The notes: generated by a model from the sequence alone, not told the origin. A DNA stretch of 64,000 bases from Psychromonas sp. CNPT3 (GCF_000153405.2 NC_020802.1:1507883-1571882); one strand, 5' to 3'; shown: positions 39,074-49,377, counted from the first letter of the stretch. Made by a program: numbers and translations.

Positions 39074-40417
39074 ATGAAACCAGAACTACTTTCCCCTGCC
39101 GGTACCCTTAAAAACATGCGTTATGCCTTTGCATATGGTGCAGATGCCGTTTATGCAGGCCAGCCACGCTACTCTTTACGCGTGCGTAATAATGAATTCA
39201 ATTTAGAAAAATTGAAAATTGGTATTGATGAAGCGCATGCGCAAGGAAAGCATTTATTTGTGGTGTGTAATATTCAACCACATAATTCCAAATTAAAAAC
39301 CTTTATTCGTGATATGACGCCAGTGATCGCGCTAAAACCGGATGCTTTGATCATGTCTGATCCGGGTTTGATCATGATGGTACGTGAAGCCTTCCCTGAC
39401 ATGACTATCCATTTAAGTGTCCAAGCCAATGCGGTCAATTGGGCAAGCGTTAAGTTTTGGGAAAGCCAAGGCATTAAACGCGTCATTTTATCACGTGAAT
39501 TATCGTTAGACGAAATCGAAGATATTCGTCAACATTGTCCGGATATTGAGATTGAAGTTTTCGTACACGGTGCGTTGTGTATGGCATATTCTGGGCGTTG
39601 CCTATTATCGGGCTATATTAATAAGCGTGACCCTAATCAAGGGACTTGTACTAATTCATGCCGCTGGAAATATAATGCACATGAAGCCAAAGAAAATGAA
39701 ACGGGTGATATCGTCGCTATTCAAGGTGTCGCGCCAACATTAGGCTTAGGTCAACCGACGGATAAAATATTCTTATTGCAAGAAGAAGGCCGTCCTAACG
39801 AATATATGCCTGCGTTTGAAGATGAGCACGGCACATATATCATGAACTCAAAAGACTTACGTGCTATCCAGCATGTTGAGCGCTTACTCGAAATTGGGGT
39901 TAACTCCTTTAAAATCGAAGGTCGTACCAAAAGTTTTTATTATTGTGCACGTACTGCGCAAGTTTATCGTAAAGCGATGGATGATGCGATTGCAGGCCGA
40001 CCTTTTGATCCTAAATTAATGGGTACGCTTGAAAACTTAGCGCATCGCGGTTACACCGAAGGCTTCTTAAGTCGCCATACGCATGATAAATATCAAAACT
40101 ATGATTATGGTTACTCTATCAGCGACACCCAACAGTTTGTGGGTGAAATGACAGGACGCCTTGCAAATGGTCTGGCCGAAGTGACGGTTAAAAACAAGTT
40201 TTTAGTCGGTGATACGTTAGAATTGATGACCCCACAAGGTAATATTAATTTTAAACTTGAAGAGTTACATAACCGCAAAGGTGAACTTGTTGATGTCGCG
40301 CCGGGATCGGGGCATGTACTTTATATCCCTGTACCTCAAGAAATTGACTTAAGCCACGCATTATTAATGCGCAATTTAAGTCCAGGCAGTAATACTCGCA
40401 ACCCACACAAAAAATAA
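39074..40417 (+). CDS. trhP: TrhP, U32-family tRNA 5-hydroxyuridine synthesis protein (YegQ)
   Basis: 447 residues. U32 core: MKPELLSPAGTLKNMRYAFAYGADAVYAG (quoted in part), LSVQANAVNWASV, EVFVHGALCMAYSGRCLLSGY and GTCTNSCRWKY with cluster Cys. TrhP makes 5-hydroxyuridine at tRNA position 34 by an O2-independent route. It is followed 2 bases later by a YfhL-type ferredoxin gene. It is the third U32 protein in the window. Confidence 0.95.
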   Translation: MKPELLSPAGTLKNMRYAFAYGADAVYAGQPRYSLRVRNNEFNLEKLKIGIDEAHAQGKHLFVVCNIQPHNSKLKTFIRDMTPVIALKPDALIMSDPGLIMMVREAFPDMTIHLSVQANAVNWASVKFWESQGIKRVILSRELSLDEIEDIRQHCPDIEIEVFVHGALCMAYSGRCLLSGYINKRDPNQGTCTNSCRWKYNAHEAKENETGDIVAIQGVAPTLGLGQPTDKIFLLQEEGRPNEYMPAFEDEHGTYIMNSKDLRAIQHVERLLEIGVNSFKIEGRTKSFYYCARTAQVYRKAMDDAIAGRPFDPKLMGTLENLAHRGYTEGFLSRHTHDKYQNYDYGYSISDTQQFVGEMTGRLANGLAEVTVKNKFLVGDTLELMTPQGNINFKLEELHNRKGELVDVAPGSGHVLYIPVPQEIDLSHALLMRNLSPGSNTRNPHKK

Positions 40418-40418
40418 T

Positions 40419-40664
40419 ATGGCCTTATTAATCAAAGACAACTGCATTAATTGTGATATGTGCGATCCGGAATGTCCGAATGAAGCTATCACTTTTGGTG
40501 ACGAAATTTATGAAATAAATGCAGCGTTATGCACAGAGTGCGTTGGTTTTTATGAAAAACCAACGTGTATTGCCGTATGCCCTATCAATTGTATTATTAT
40601 TGACCCAGAGCATATTGAGAGTGCAGACGAATTATTAGATAAATTTGCACAATTACATGTTTAA
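40419..40664 (+). CDS. yfhL: YfhL-type 2x4Fe-4S ferredoxin
   Basis: 81 residues with CINCDMCDPECPNEAI and CTECVGFYEKPTCIAVCPINCI, the Alvin-type 8Fe ferredoxin pattern with a longer second loop. Placement directly after trhP suggests that it supplies electrons or clusters to the tRNA hydroxylation system. Confidence 0.93.
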   Translation: MALLIKDNCINCDMCDPECPNEAITFGDEIYEINAALCTECVGFYEKPTCIAVCPINCIIIDPEHIESADELLDKFAQLHV

Positions 40665-40676
40665 TAAAGGCTATTA

Positions 40677-42020
40677 ATGGCAACACAGGCAAAATTTATA
40701 CAAGGATCCATATTAAAGCATGTCATCACCATGACCAGTACTAATGCGATTGGTTTAAGTGCCTTGTTTATGGTTGATCTGATCAATATCTTTTTTATCA
40801 GCTCACTTGGAAATTCTGCCTTTACCGCTGCCATCGGTTACGCCAGCGCGTTATTATTTTTTAGTACCTCTTTAAGTATTGGTTTAGTAACGGTCAATAG
40901 CGCCATTATTTCAAAATTGATTGGCCAGCATAAATATCAACAAGCACGTCAATCTGTGAGTCACCTAAGCATTTACGCGTTAATCTTAAGTGCCTCAATC
41001 AGTTTACTTATTTGGCTTTTAGCGCCTACATTATTAGCCTTAATTGGCGCCCGCGGTGAAGAATTACATCGCGCTACACAATACATTCGCATCATTATTC
41101 CTTCTTTACCTATTTTAGCGTTAGCCATGCAAATGGGCGCGACGTTGCGCAGCCTAGGTAATGCTAAGCATGCGATGTACGTGACGCTTGGCGGTGGGCT
41201 CATTAATGCATTATTAGATCCTATCTTTATTTTTGTATTACACCTTGACTTGCGGGGCGCTGCCATCGCAACAGTGATTGCGCGCATTGCCACTTTAACC
41301 TTAGGGCTGTATTTTTTAATCAAAAAATACGACATGCTTGCCATGCCACATTGGGGCCGTTTCAAAAAAGAGATCAAACGTATTACCGCGATTGCACTGC
41401 CGGCGATGCTAACCCAAATTGCTACGCCATTAGGTAATATTTATGTGACTTACGAGGTCGCACACTTTGGCAGTAAATATGTAGCGGGTTGGGCAATCAT
41501 TGGCCGTTTGATCCCCGTGGCGTTTAGTCTTTTATTTGCATTATCAGGCGCCATCGGCCCCATTATTGGTCAAAATTTTGGAGCGGGTAACTTTTTGCGA
41601 GTACGCGAAACGTTCACCCAATCCTTACGTTTGACGGTTGCCTACACCGCTTGTGTTGCTATACTTCTCGCCTTAGGCCAAGAAACCATTATTCGCGTTT
41701 TTCATGCGCAAAATGAAAGTGCAGAAATCATTCAAATCTTCTGCCAATATATTGGTATTACCTTTGTTTTTACAGGGTTTACCTTTGTTTGCATGGCTTT
41801 TTTAAATAACTTAGGTTATGCAAAATATGCCACGTTACTTAATGTGGGTAAAATGACCTTAGGCACAGTGCCTTTTGTCTCTTTAGGTGCTTTTTATTTT
41901 AATGCACCGGGTATACTCTATGGGCAAGCACTTGGTAGTATTATATTTGGTTTGTTAGCCTTATGCTTAACCTATACAATACTCAATTTAAGTGAACGAA
42001 AAACAAAGGGTATACACTAA
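40677..42020 (+). CDS. MATE-family efflux transporter
   Basis: 447 residues, about 12 membrane helices in two related halves. MATE features include the repeated ALPAMLTQIATPLGN segment opening the second half and SGAIGPIIGQNFGAG. It is an Na+ or H+ coupled multidrug exporter by family. It follows yfhL by 12 bases, so may be cotranscribed. Confidence 0.9.
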   Translation: MATQAKFIQGSILKHVITMTSTNAIGLSALFMVDLINIFFISSLGNSAFTAAIGYASALLFFSTSLSIGLVTVNSAIISKLIGQHKYQQARQSVSHLSIYALILSASISLLIWLLAPTLLALIGARGEELHRATQYIRIIIPSLPILALAMQMGATLRSLGNAKHAMYVTLGGGLINALLDPIFIFVLHLDLRGAAIATVIARIATLTLGLYFLIKKYDMLAMPHWGRFKKEIKRITAIALPAMLTQIATPLGNIYVTYEVAHFGSKYVAGWAIIGRLIPVAFSLLFALSGAIGPIIGQNFGAGNFLRVRETFTQSLRLTVAYTACVAILLALGQETIIRVFHAQNESAEIIQIFCQYIGITFVFTGFTFVCMAFLNNLGYAKYATLLNVGKMTLGTVPFVSLGAFYFNAPGILYGQALGSIIFGLLALCLTYTILNLSERKTKGIH

Positions 42021-42100
42021 ATATGCCTCTGCGCACGGATGTGTCGCGATCTTGTTATTTAGCAAAATCTTCACTGTGTTTTTTACAATGGTCTTTATAA

Positions 42101-43717
42101 ATGGAAACTAATCTCATGCGCATACTGCTTGTTTTTATTGCGTCTCTTTCTCTAAGCGCTTGTTATGAAAGCGGATCAGAGCAAAAAGATAGTTTAATAT
42201 ATTGCCCTGAAAATGCCCCGCTCTCTTTTAATCCACAGATAAATCATGATATTGCGACGCTCGATGCCAGTACCTATCAACTTTATAATCGTTTAATTAA
42301 AATCGATCCGATAAACCGCCGTTTTGTCGCTGATTTAGCAACAACATGGTCTTTAAGTGCTGACAAACTGACCTATACCTTTCATTTACGAAAAAAAGTA
42401 CCGTTTCATCACAATGACGACTTTACGCCAAGTCGGTTTTTTAATGCGGATGATGTGTTGTTTAGCTTTAAACGTTTATTAGATGAAAGTGCACCCTATT
42501 ATACGGTTAACCGCATGTTTTCTGATGATAGCTTTACCCAACCTTTACGCCATTTATTATACGATGTGCAAAAAGTAGATAAGCATACCGTCAAATTTAT
42601 TTTAAAAAGACCCAATGTCACCTTGCTGGCAAATCTAGCGGCCTCTTATAGTGTGATTTTATCTGCACAATATGCGCAGCATCTCAGCGCGATAAATCAA
42701 CAAGAGCGTATCGATCATTATCCGATCGGTACTGGTCCTTATCAATTTAAGAGTGCCACCCGAGATATTCAGCGCTATAGCGCTTTTAGTCGCTATTGGG
42801 GCGAAAAAGCCAGCATAAAAAACTTAATATATGAAGTGACGCCAAATCCGACCAAACGTTATACTAAGTTGTTATCGGGTGAATGTGATGTCATCACTTA
42901 CCCCGCGCCAAGTCAATTAAAGACAATAAGTGCCAATAGAAACATCATTTTAAGCAGTCAGCCTACCGACAATCTTATTTATTTGGCATTTAATAGCCAG
43001 AAAATGCCTTTCAAAGAAAAACGTGTACGCCAAGCGATAAGCATGGCCATTGATAGAGAAACATTGGTTAATGCCCTGTTTTTTCAAAGTGCTACCTTGA
43101 CCAATAGTTTGCTATCTGATCATTCATGGGCATTTGATCCGCGCGTCAGCGATATTGAGTTTAATTCTAAAAAAAGCCTACAAGCGTTACAACAAACCGA
43201 TTTTGACTTCTCTAAAAAGTTGATCATATTAAGCGCGCGCAATGATGTTGCTTTTAGTCCTAACTTCCATAAGACCGCCGAGCTAGTGCAGGCTAATTTA
43301 GCGGAAATAGGCATTGAGAGTGAGATAATTTCACTTCCGAAGAGCGAACTAAAACCACGCCTTATCCGTGGCGATTATGATCTTTACCTCAGTGGTATCA
43401 ATATACAAAGTAATGATCCCGATAGCTTATTTAGGCCCTTGCTCAGTTGTAGTAGCGGTATCTCAGAGGGTAACAGTAGCCATTGGTGCTCCAATAAAAC
43501 AGAAAAATTAATCAACAAGGCGCGCTTACAAAGTCGTTTTACAAGGCGTATTCAAAGCTATTATCAACTGCAAGCGTTGATCCAAACGATGCGTCCTTAC
43601 TTACCTATCGCCCATGTTTACCGCATGGATGCTTTTAAACTTAATATTAAAGGGCTACATGTAGATCCTTTGGCTGGCATTGATTTTCAACATGTCACTA
43701 AAATAGAAGAGCCGTAA
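42101..43717 (+). CDS. sapA: SapA, peptide ABC transporter substrate-binding protein
   Basis: 538 residues; an internal ATG at 42116 (MRILLVFIASLSLSAC) gives a shorter signal with a lipobox-like LSAC, so it may be a lipoprotein. An SBP_bac_5 domain follows (LATTWSLSADKLTYTFHLRK, FNADDVLFSFKRLLD, GTGPYQFKS). It heads sapABCDF, implicated in antimicrobial-peptide resistance and potassium or putrescine related roles in other bacteria. Confidence 0.93.
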   Translation: METNLMRILLVFIASLSLSACYESGSEQKDSLIYCPENAPLSFNPQINHDIATLDASTYQLYNRLIKIDPINRRFVADLATTWSLSADKLTYTFHLRKKVPFHHNDDFTPSRFFNADDVLFSFKRLLDESAPYYTVNRMFSDDSFTQPLRHLLYDVQKVDKHTVKFILKRPNVTLLANLAASYSVILSAQYAQHLSAINQQERIDHYPIGTGPYQFKSATRDIQRYSAFSRYWGEKASIKNLIYEVTPNPTKRYTKLLSGECDVITYPAPSQLKTISANRNIILSSQPTDNLIYLAFNSQKMPFKEKRVRQAISMAIDRETLVNALFFQSATLTNSLLSDHSWAFDPRVSDIEFNSKKSLQALQQTDFDFSKKLIILSARNDVAFSPNFHKTAELVQANLAEIGIESEIISLPKSELKPRLIRGDYDLYLSGINIQSNDPDSLFRPLLSCSSGISEGNSSHWCSNKTEKLINKARLQSRFTRRIQSYYQLQALIQTMRPYLPIAHVYRMDAFKLNIKGLHVDPLAGIDFQHVTKIEEP

Positions 43718-43718
43718 T

Positions 43719-44684
43719 ATGTTTATTTATCTTTTACGCAGGTTAAACCTTATCGTGATCACGGCCTTTATTTTAACCGTGCTAACCTTCATTCTCGAGC
43801 ACTGGCATAATGGTGCGTTGATGACGCAAAGCAACTATTTTGTTTCTTACTATCAATATATTGGTACGCTTATCGAGGGAAATTGGGGCTATTCCAATAT
43901 GGATCAGTTACCCATTTTAGAGAAAGGTTTGGTGGCGTTTGCATCCACATTAGAGCTGTGTTTTTTAGCGTTTTTGAGCGCCAGTATTATTGCGATCCCA
44001 TTAGGGATTTTAGCCGGGCTAGATCGTAACAGCCGTCTCGATTACATCATTATGAGTATTGTTTTGATAACCCTCGCGTTACCTGTTTTTTGGGTATCGA
44101 TTGTGATGACAATGCTTCCTCATGCCATCGGCTTAAATTTACCCATTGATGGCAATATCAGCCCTATTTATGAAGTGCCCACACTGACAGGCTTTCTCCT
44201 TATCGATAGTCTTTTAAGTGCACAAACTTATCGCTTAGATGCTTTTTTTGATCATCTCGCACATTTAACCTTACCTGCAACGGTACTTTCTCTGTTTTTG
44301 ATCACAGAAATCATTCGCTTAACGCGTCATTCTATTACTATGGTCATGCAAAAAAATTACATTAAATCCGCAAAAGCAAAAGGTTTAAGTCGTCTCAGTA
44401 TTATTTTTAGGCATGTATTACAAAATGCCCTGCCTTCGATAATTCATCAATTATGGGTGCAAATAAGTACCATTATATCCTTTGCGATGGCCATTGAGAT
44501 TGTCTTCTCTTTACCGGGTGCGGGAACGTGGTTATATAGAAGTATTAATCATGCAGATTACATTGCACTGCCCACTGCCATCTTAATTATTTCGGGATTT
44601 ATTTTAATATCGAGTATCTTAGTCGATATCTTTCTAATGCTTATCTCACCGATTAAAAGAGAAACTTTATATGTTAGAAAATGA
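43719..44684 (+). CDS. sapB: SapB, ABC transporter permease
   Basis: 321 residues of the OppB/DppB type with six helices. The EAA loop reads YIKSAKAKGLSRLSIIFRHVLQNALPS (quoted in part). It starts one base after the sapA stop and overlaps sapC. Confidence 0.94.
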   Translation: MFIYLLRRLNLIVITAFILTVLTFILEHWHNGALMTQSNYFVSYYQYIGTLIEGNWGYSNMDQLPILEKGLVAFASTLELCFLAFLSASIIAIPLGILAGLDRNSRLDYIIMSIVLITLALPVFWVSIVMTMLPHAIGLNLPIDGNISPIYEVPTLTGFLLIDSLLSAQTYRLDAFFDHLAHLTLPATVLSLFLITEIIRLTRHSITMVMQKNYIKSAKAKGLSRLSIIFRHVLQNALPSIIHQLWVQISTIISFAMAIEIVFSLPGAGTWLYRSINHADYIALPTAILIISGFILISSILVDIFLMLISPIKRETLYVRK

Positions 44685-45561
44685 TGAATTCGATGAACAA
44701 AAGATCCAATCGCCTTTACAATATATTTGGAGTATTTTTAAAGGTAAAAGCAGTGCTGTTATGGCGCTATGGGGGATCGTAATTTTACTTTTGGTAACGC
44801 TTTTAGCCGGTAATATTGCCCCTCACATTCCCTCTACACTCAACAGCGAATATTTATTGTTGCCCCCTTATTGGTTTGAAGGTGGGAGCACTGCGCATAT
44901 ATTAGGTACGGACGACTTAGGCCGAGACACCTTGGCTCGCCTTTTACAAGGGACGCAATTAACCTTAGGTGGTGCCTTATTAATTAGTGCATGTATCTTT
45001 ATGTTAGGCACCCTCATTGGCGCAAGTGCAGCGCTGAGTAAAGGTTTAAAATCAAGCGTGTTATTACACCTTTTAGATGCCTTATTAACTTTGCCGACAC
45101 TGTTGATGGCCTTGATTTTAATTGTGCTTTTTGGTGCCAGTTACAGTAACTGCTTATTGGCGGTATTACTGTCATTATTACCGCAGTTTATTCGGGGTAT
45201 TTATCTGTGCATTGAGATTGAATTAAATAAACAATATATTATTGCCCTGCGCATGGACGGCGCGACTAATTTTCGTTTATTACGTTATGGTATCTTCCCA
45301 AATATATTAGAGCCCTTAACGACGATCAGCATTCGTATTTTTACCATGGCAGTACTTGAGATATCAACCTTAGGCTTCTTAGGCTTTGGGACGCAATTAC
45401 CCAATGTAGAATTAGGCTCTCTTATCGCGGGCAGTCTTGATTTAATCTATTTAGCGCCCGCACTGGTGTTATTTCCGGGGATAACCATTTTTATTATCAT
45501 TCTCGTTTTTAATGTTTTTGCAGAAGGCGTACGCCACTCTATTTTAGAAGGTGAAGAATAA
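44671..45561 (+). CDS. sapC: SapC, ABC transporter permease
   Basis: 296 residues of the OppC/DppC type: GTDDLGRDTLARLLQGTQLTL, then helices and an EAA loop YIIALRMDGATNFRLLRYGIFPN. It overlaps sapB by 14 bases and shares one base with sapD. Confidence 0.94.
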   Translation: MLENDEFDEQKIQSPLQYIWSIFKGKSSAVMALWGIVILLLVTLLAGNIAPHIPSTLNSEYLLLPPYWFEGGSTAHILGTDDLGRDTLARLLQGTQLTLGGALLISACIFMLGTLIGASAALSKGLKSSVLLHLLDALLTLPTLLMALILIVLFGASYSNCLLAVLLSLLPQFIRGIYLCIEIELNKQYIIALRMDGATNFRLLRYGIFPNILEPLTTISIRIFTMAVLEISTLGFLGFGTQLPNVELGSLIAGSLDLIYLAPALVLFPGITIFIIILVFNVFAEGVRHSILEGEE

Positions 45562-46595
45562 TGGCGTTACTTGATATTCGTAATCTGAGCATCGACATAT
45601 CGACGGCACAAGGCAAGGTCCGTGTTATTGATAAATTTTCACTGACCATAGTAGATGGCTCCATTCATGCGCTTATTGGTGAGTCAGGATCGGGTAAAAC
45701 CCTTATCGCAAAAGCGATATTGGGTTTGCATAATGATAGCTGGACGGTGACGGCAGATCGCCTGTTTTTAGGTAAAATAGATTTAACCAAACTTTCAAAC
45801 CGAGAGCGACGTAAGATCATGGGTGAAGATATTGCAATGATCTTTCAGCATCCGCGCTCATACTTAGATCCCAGTAAAAAAATATTGATCCAAATGAAAG
45901 AAATTTTAACCGGGATCTCTTTAAAAAATAAATTTTTTGATCTTTTCAAATCCCGTAAAAAACAATCGAGCATGCCCCGCATTAAAGAATTATTGCATCG
46001 CGTAGGGATCCAAAATGATACCGAAATATTAAATAGCTATCCGCATGATTTATCCGAGGGTGTCTGTCAAAAACTCATGATAGCGATGGCCATTGCCAAC
46101 AACCCACGCTTGCTCATTGCAGATGAGCCGGTCACCGCGATGGAGTCTGTCACCCAATCACAAATTTTGCGTTTGCTCTATAAACTCAATCAACTCAATA
46201 ACACCACTATTTTACTGATGAGTAATAATTTTTCACACATCGGTGATTTTGCAGACTATATCTCTTTGATCTACTGTGGGCAGATGGTTGAATCTGGCAG
46301 TTATAAGCAAATAATCAGTACGGCAATGCATCCCTATACCGAAGCGATGATAAAAACGGTGCTCCATTTTGAAGAAGGCTTGAATCACAAGAGTCTCTTA
46401 TATACGTTACCGGGCAATATCCCCTCTTCGAACCAATTACCAATTGGTTGTCGTTTAGGACCAAGGTGCCCTCGTGCGCAAAGAGAATGCGTACAAAAAC
46501 CGCGAAGTTCACACTTTAAAGGACATATCGTTCGTTGCCACTTTCCGACTTTAAATGAAAATAAGAGTAAGAATGACAATACTTCTCCAAGTTAA
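45561..46595 (+). CDS. sapD: SapD, ABC transporter ATPase
   Basis: 344 residues. Walker A GESGSGKTLIAKA, Q-loop MIFQHP, a weak signature LSEGVCQKLMIAMAIA and Walker B LLIADEPVTAME. The H-loop position reads LLMSNNFSH, with Asn where E. coli SapD has His (LLISHD). The C-terminal oligopeptide-transport domain has IGCRLGPRCPRAQREC. It likely pairs with SapF, which keeps the His. Confidence 0.94.
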   Translation: MALLDIRNLSIDISTAQGKVRVIDKFSLTIVDGSIHALIGESGSGKTLIAKAILGLHNDSWTVTADRLFLGKIDLTKLSNRERRKIMGEDIAMIFQHPRSYLDPSKKILIQMKEILTGISLKNKFFDLFKSRKKQSSMPRIKELLHRVGIQNDTEILNSYPHDLSEGVCQKLMIAMAIANNPRLLIADEPVTAMESVTQSQILRLLYKLNQLNNTTILLMSNNFSHIGDFADYISLIYCGQMVESGSYKQIISTAMHPYTEAMIKTVLHFEEGLNHKSLLYTLPGNIPSSNQLPIGCRLGPRCPRAQRECVQKPRSSHFKGHIVRCHFPTLNENKSKNDNTSPS

Positions 46596-47352
46596 AGATT
46601 TATGTAAAAACTACCGACGTAGCGCCGGTTTTTTTAGATCAACGATCCATAATGCTTATGGCCCCCTTAATTTCACCCTCGAAAAAGGTGAGACTTTATC
46701 TTTGGTTGGAGAGAGTGGATCAGGGAAAAGCTCTTTGGTTAAAAGTATTGCAGGCCTGAGAGCCCAAAGCTCTGGTGAAATTTATCTACATGGTCAGTCT
46801 CTCGAGGATATTTCACAGCAACAGCGCTGTCAGTCTATCCGCATGATTTTTCAAGATCCCAGTGACTCTTTGAACCCTAAGGCGACTATCCGCCGAATTT
46901 TAGGTGCACCACTGGAATTAAACAGTGATTTAAGTATGGCGGATCGCGATCAGCAGTTACAAGAAACATTGGATCTCGTCGGCTTACAAACAACTTACTT
47001 AGATTTCTATCCCAATATGTTATCCGCAATGCAGCAACATCAAGTCGCTATTGCCAGAGCGATGATTTTAAATCCGGATATTGTGGTTGCTGATGAAATT
47101 TTTGCAACGCTTGATATTTCATTGCGTTTTAAAATTGTTAATTTATTGCTGGATATCCAACGTAAAAAAGGCCTCAGTTACATCTTTGTGGCTCATAATA
47201 TGAATTTAGTGCGTCATATGAGTGATCGCGTTATTGTGATGCATAAAGGTAAAATTATTGAAAATAATAGCAGTGAAGCCATCTTTAATGATCCACAAAA
47301 TAGCATCACAAAATTCTTATTACAAAGCCATGCACCTGATTATAAAAAGTAA
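46573..47352 (+). CDS. sapF: SapF, ABC transporter ATPase
   Basis: 259 residues from ATG 46573 (MTILLQVKDLCKNY); an ATG at 46555 is possible. Walker A GESGSGKSSLVKS, signature region LSAMQQHQVAIARAMI (divergent from LSGGQ), Walker B IVVADEIFATLD and H-loop FVAHNMN. It overlaps sapD and ends the operon. Confidence 0.94.
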   Translation: MTILLQVKDLCKNYRRSAGFFRSTIHNAYGPLNFTLEKGETLSLVGESGSGKSSLVKSIAGLRAQSSGEIYLHGQSLEDISQQQRCQSIRMIFQDPSDSLNPKATIRRILGAPLELNSDLSMADRDQQLQETLDLVGLQTTYLDFYPNMLSAMQQHQVAIARAMILNPDIVVADEIFATLDISLRFKIVNLLLDIQRKKGLSYIFVAHNMNLVRHMSDRVIVMHKGKIIENNSSEAIFNDPQNSITKFLLQSHAPDYKK

Positions 47353-47546
47353 TGATAAGTCTGCCATATCCCCTTGCGACCTCACTAAAATAATACGTCA
47401 CGTGACAGACGCGAAAAGAAGAGGCATCAAAAGGGTAAACCAAATTGAAGTGTCATGACTCTAGACTCTCAGGCTAAGTCCTACTCGCTTTGCTTGTGTG
47501 GTGCTTTTGTTGTTAGAATGTCGTTTTTTATCAGCAGCAGGTACGC

Positions 47547-48476
47547 ATGTCCGATTTACTTTCTCCAAAGCAAACATTCACCATTAAAAAGTTAAATAAA
47601 AATTTACGCCATTTATGCGGACAAGCTATCCGCGATCATAATATGATTGAAGATGGTGATAGAATAATGGTGTGCCTGTCAGGCGGGAAAGATAGCTTTA
47701 CCATGCTCGATATTTTATTAGAACTGCGAGCTGCAGCGCCTATCAACTTTGATATTATTGCCATTAATTTAGATCAAAAACAGCCGGGGTTTCCCGAGCA
47801 TGTATTACCTCAATACTTAACAGCATTAGGCGTTGAATATAGAATTATCGAAGAAAACACTTATGCGATTGTAAAAGAAAAAATAGAAGAAGGTAAAACG
47901 ACCTGTAGTCTTTGTTCGCGTTTACGCCGTGGTATTCTTTATCGCACCGCCAAAGAAGTTGGCGCGACTAAAATTGCATTGGGTCATCACCGTGATGATA
48001 TGTTAGCCACCATGATGCTCAATATGTTTTTTAATGGTAAGTTAAAATCAATGCCTCCTAAATTAGTTTCAGATAATGGCGAGCACGTGATCATTCGCCC
48101 CTTGGCTTATTGTAAAGAAAAAGAAATTGAAGCCTACGCCCGCCTTAAAAAATACCCTATTATTCCTTGTAACCTTTGTGGCTCACAGCCGAACCTGCAG
48201 CGCCAAGTCGTCAAAGAAATGTTAAACGACTGGGATGAAAAATATCAAGGCCGTTTAGAGTCGATGTTTACTGCCATGCAAAATGTGGTGCCGTCGCACC
48301 TTGCCGATAAAAACTTATTTGATTTTAAATCCATTAATAAGCAGTCAGGTGTGATAAATGGGGGCGATATTGGTTTTGATAAAGAAGAGTTTCAAGCAGG
48401 TAGCCCCCAAGAAACGGCGATAGCAACGCAATTTTATCAACAACAAGGCGCATTCGAAATTAAAGCGCTCGATTAG
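47547..48476 (+). CDS. ttcA: TtcA, tRNA 2-thiocytidine(32) synthetase
   Basis: 309 residues. PP-loop ATP-binding motif CLSGGKDSF near residue 44, and two CXXC pairs (CSLC and CNLC) that bind the 4Fe-4S cluster. [12 protein letters not shown] is the family block. It thiolates C32 of tRNA. Confidence 0.97.
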   Translation: MSDLLSPKQTFTIKKLNKNLRHLCGQAIRDHNMIEDGDRIMVCLSGGKDSFTMLDILLELRAAAPINFDIIAINLDQKQPGFPEHVLPQYLTALGVEYRIIEENTYAIVKEKIEEGKTTCSLCSRLRRGILYRTAKEVGATKIALGHHRDDMLATMMLNMFFNGKLKSMPPKLVSDNGEHVIIRPLAYCKEKEIEAYARLKKYPIIPCNLCGSQPNLQRQVVKEMLNDWDEKYQGRLESMFTAMQNVVPSHLADKNLFDFKSINKQSGVINGGDIGFDKEEFQAGSPQETAIATQFYQQQGAFEIKALD

Positions 48477-48496
48477 GTTTGTTTTAGATCATTATA

Positions 48497-48533
48497 TTTG
48501 GCTTTTATGTAATTTTATTACATAAAAGCCAAA
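48497..48533. other. 17-bp perfect palindrome between ttcA and tpiA
   Basis: TTTGGCTTTTATGTAAT (48497-48513) and ATTACATAAAAGCCAAA (48517-48533) are perfect complements around a TTT loop. It is followed by A7 and not by a T run, so it is not a canonical terminator for ttcA. It could be a transcription end processed by a nuclease or an operator for tpiA. Confidence 0.7.
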
Positions 48534-48605
48534 AAAAGGATGGGTTTCGACTCAGAGTCATTTATAATCAACGCAGTATTTTATTAAACATTAATGGAGA
48601 ACACC

Positions 48606-49358
48606 ATGAGAACACCACTTGTAATGGGTAACTGGAAATTAAACGGAACAAAAGCATCTGTAAAAAGCCTTATCGAAGGTCTTGAAGCTGCGGCTGATGC
48701 TGCAACAAATGTTGAAGTTGCTGTTTGTCCTCCCGCTATTTTTATGGAGCAAGTTGCAAATTTAACGGCTAACAACAGCATTAAATTTGGCGCACAAGAT
48801 GTAAGCACACATATTGACGGTGCCTACACAGGTGAAACATCTCCTGTTATGGTTAAAGAGTTTGGCGCAACATATAGCTTAGTTGGTCACTCTGAGCGTC
48901 GTCAATACCACAATGAAACAAATGAAGTTGTTGCTGCTAAATTTGTTGCTATACAAGCACATGGTTTAGTACCTGTTCTTTGTATTGGTGAAACATTAGA
49001 AGAGCGCGAAAGCAATGTTACATCACAAGTTGTTGAAACTCAGCTTAAAGCTGTTATCGATGTTGCTGGTATTAATGCATTTGAAAACTGTGTTATTGCA
49101 TATGAGCCTATCTGGGCAATCGGTACTGGTAAAGTTGCAACGTCTGCACAAGCACAAGAAGTACATGCACATATCCGTAACTGGTTAAAAGCACAAAGTG
49201 AAGTTGTTGCAGAAAAAGTACAAATCCTTTACGGCGGTAGTGTTAAAGCTGCATCTGCAAAAGAACTTTTTGCTCAAGCTGATATCGACGGTGGTTTAGT
49301 TGGTGGTGCTGCACTTATCATTACAGAATTTGTTGGTATTATCGAAGGCGCTAAATAA
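48606..49358 (+). CDS. tpiA: Triosephosphate isomerase
   Basis: 250 residues from ATG 48606 (MRTPLVMGNWKLNG). GGAG lies seven bases upstream, and an in-frame ATG at 48594 overlaps that ribosome site, so 48606 is chosen. Catalytic Lys in GNWKLNG, His in GHSERR and Glu in AYEPIWAIGTGK. Codon use is strongly biased, in keeping with high expression. Monocistronic, with its own terminator. Confidence 0.98.
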   Translation: MRTPLVMGNWKLNGTKASVKSLIEGLEAAADAATNVEVAVCPPAIFMEQVANLTANNSIKFGAQDVSTHIDGAYTGETSPVMVKEFGATYSLVGHSERRQYHNETNEVVAAKFVAIQAHGLVPVLCIGETLEERESNVTSQVVETQLKAVIDVAGINAFENCVIAYEPIWAIGTGKVATSAQAQEVHAHIRNWLKAQSEVVAEKVQILYGGSVKAASAKELFAQADIDGGLVGGAALIITEFVGIIEGAK

Positions 49359-49377
49359 GCCTTCCTCTATTCTGTTA

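Noticed and set aside
46315-46579. Minus-strand frames opposite sapD
   Set aside because: Shadow frames opposite a well-supported ABC ATPase with no ribosome site.
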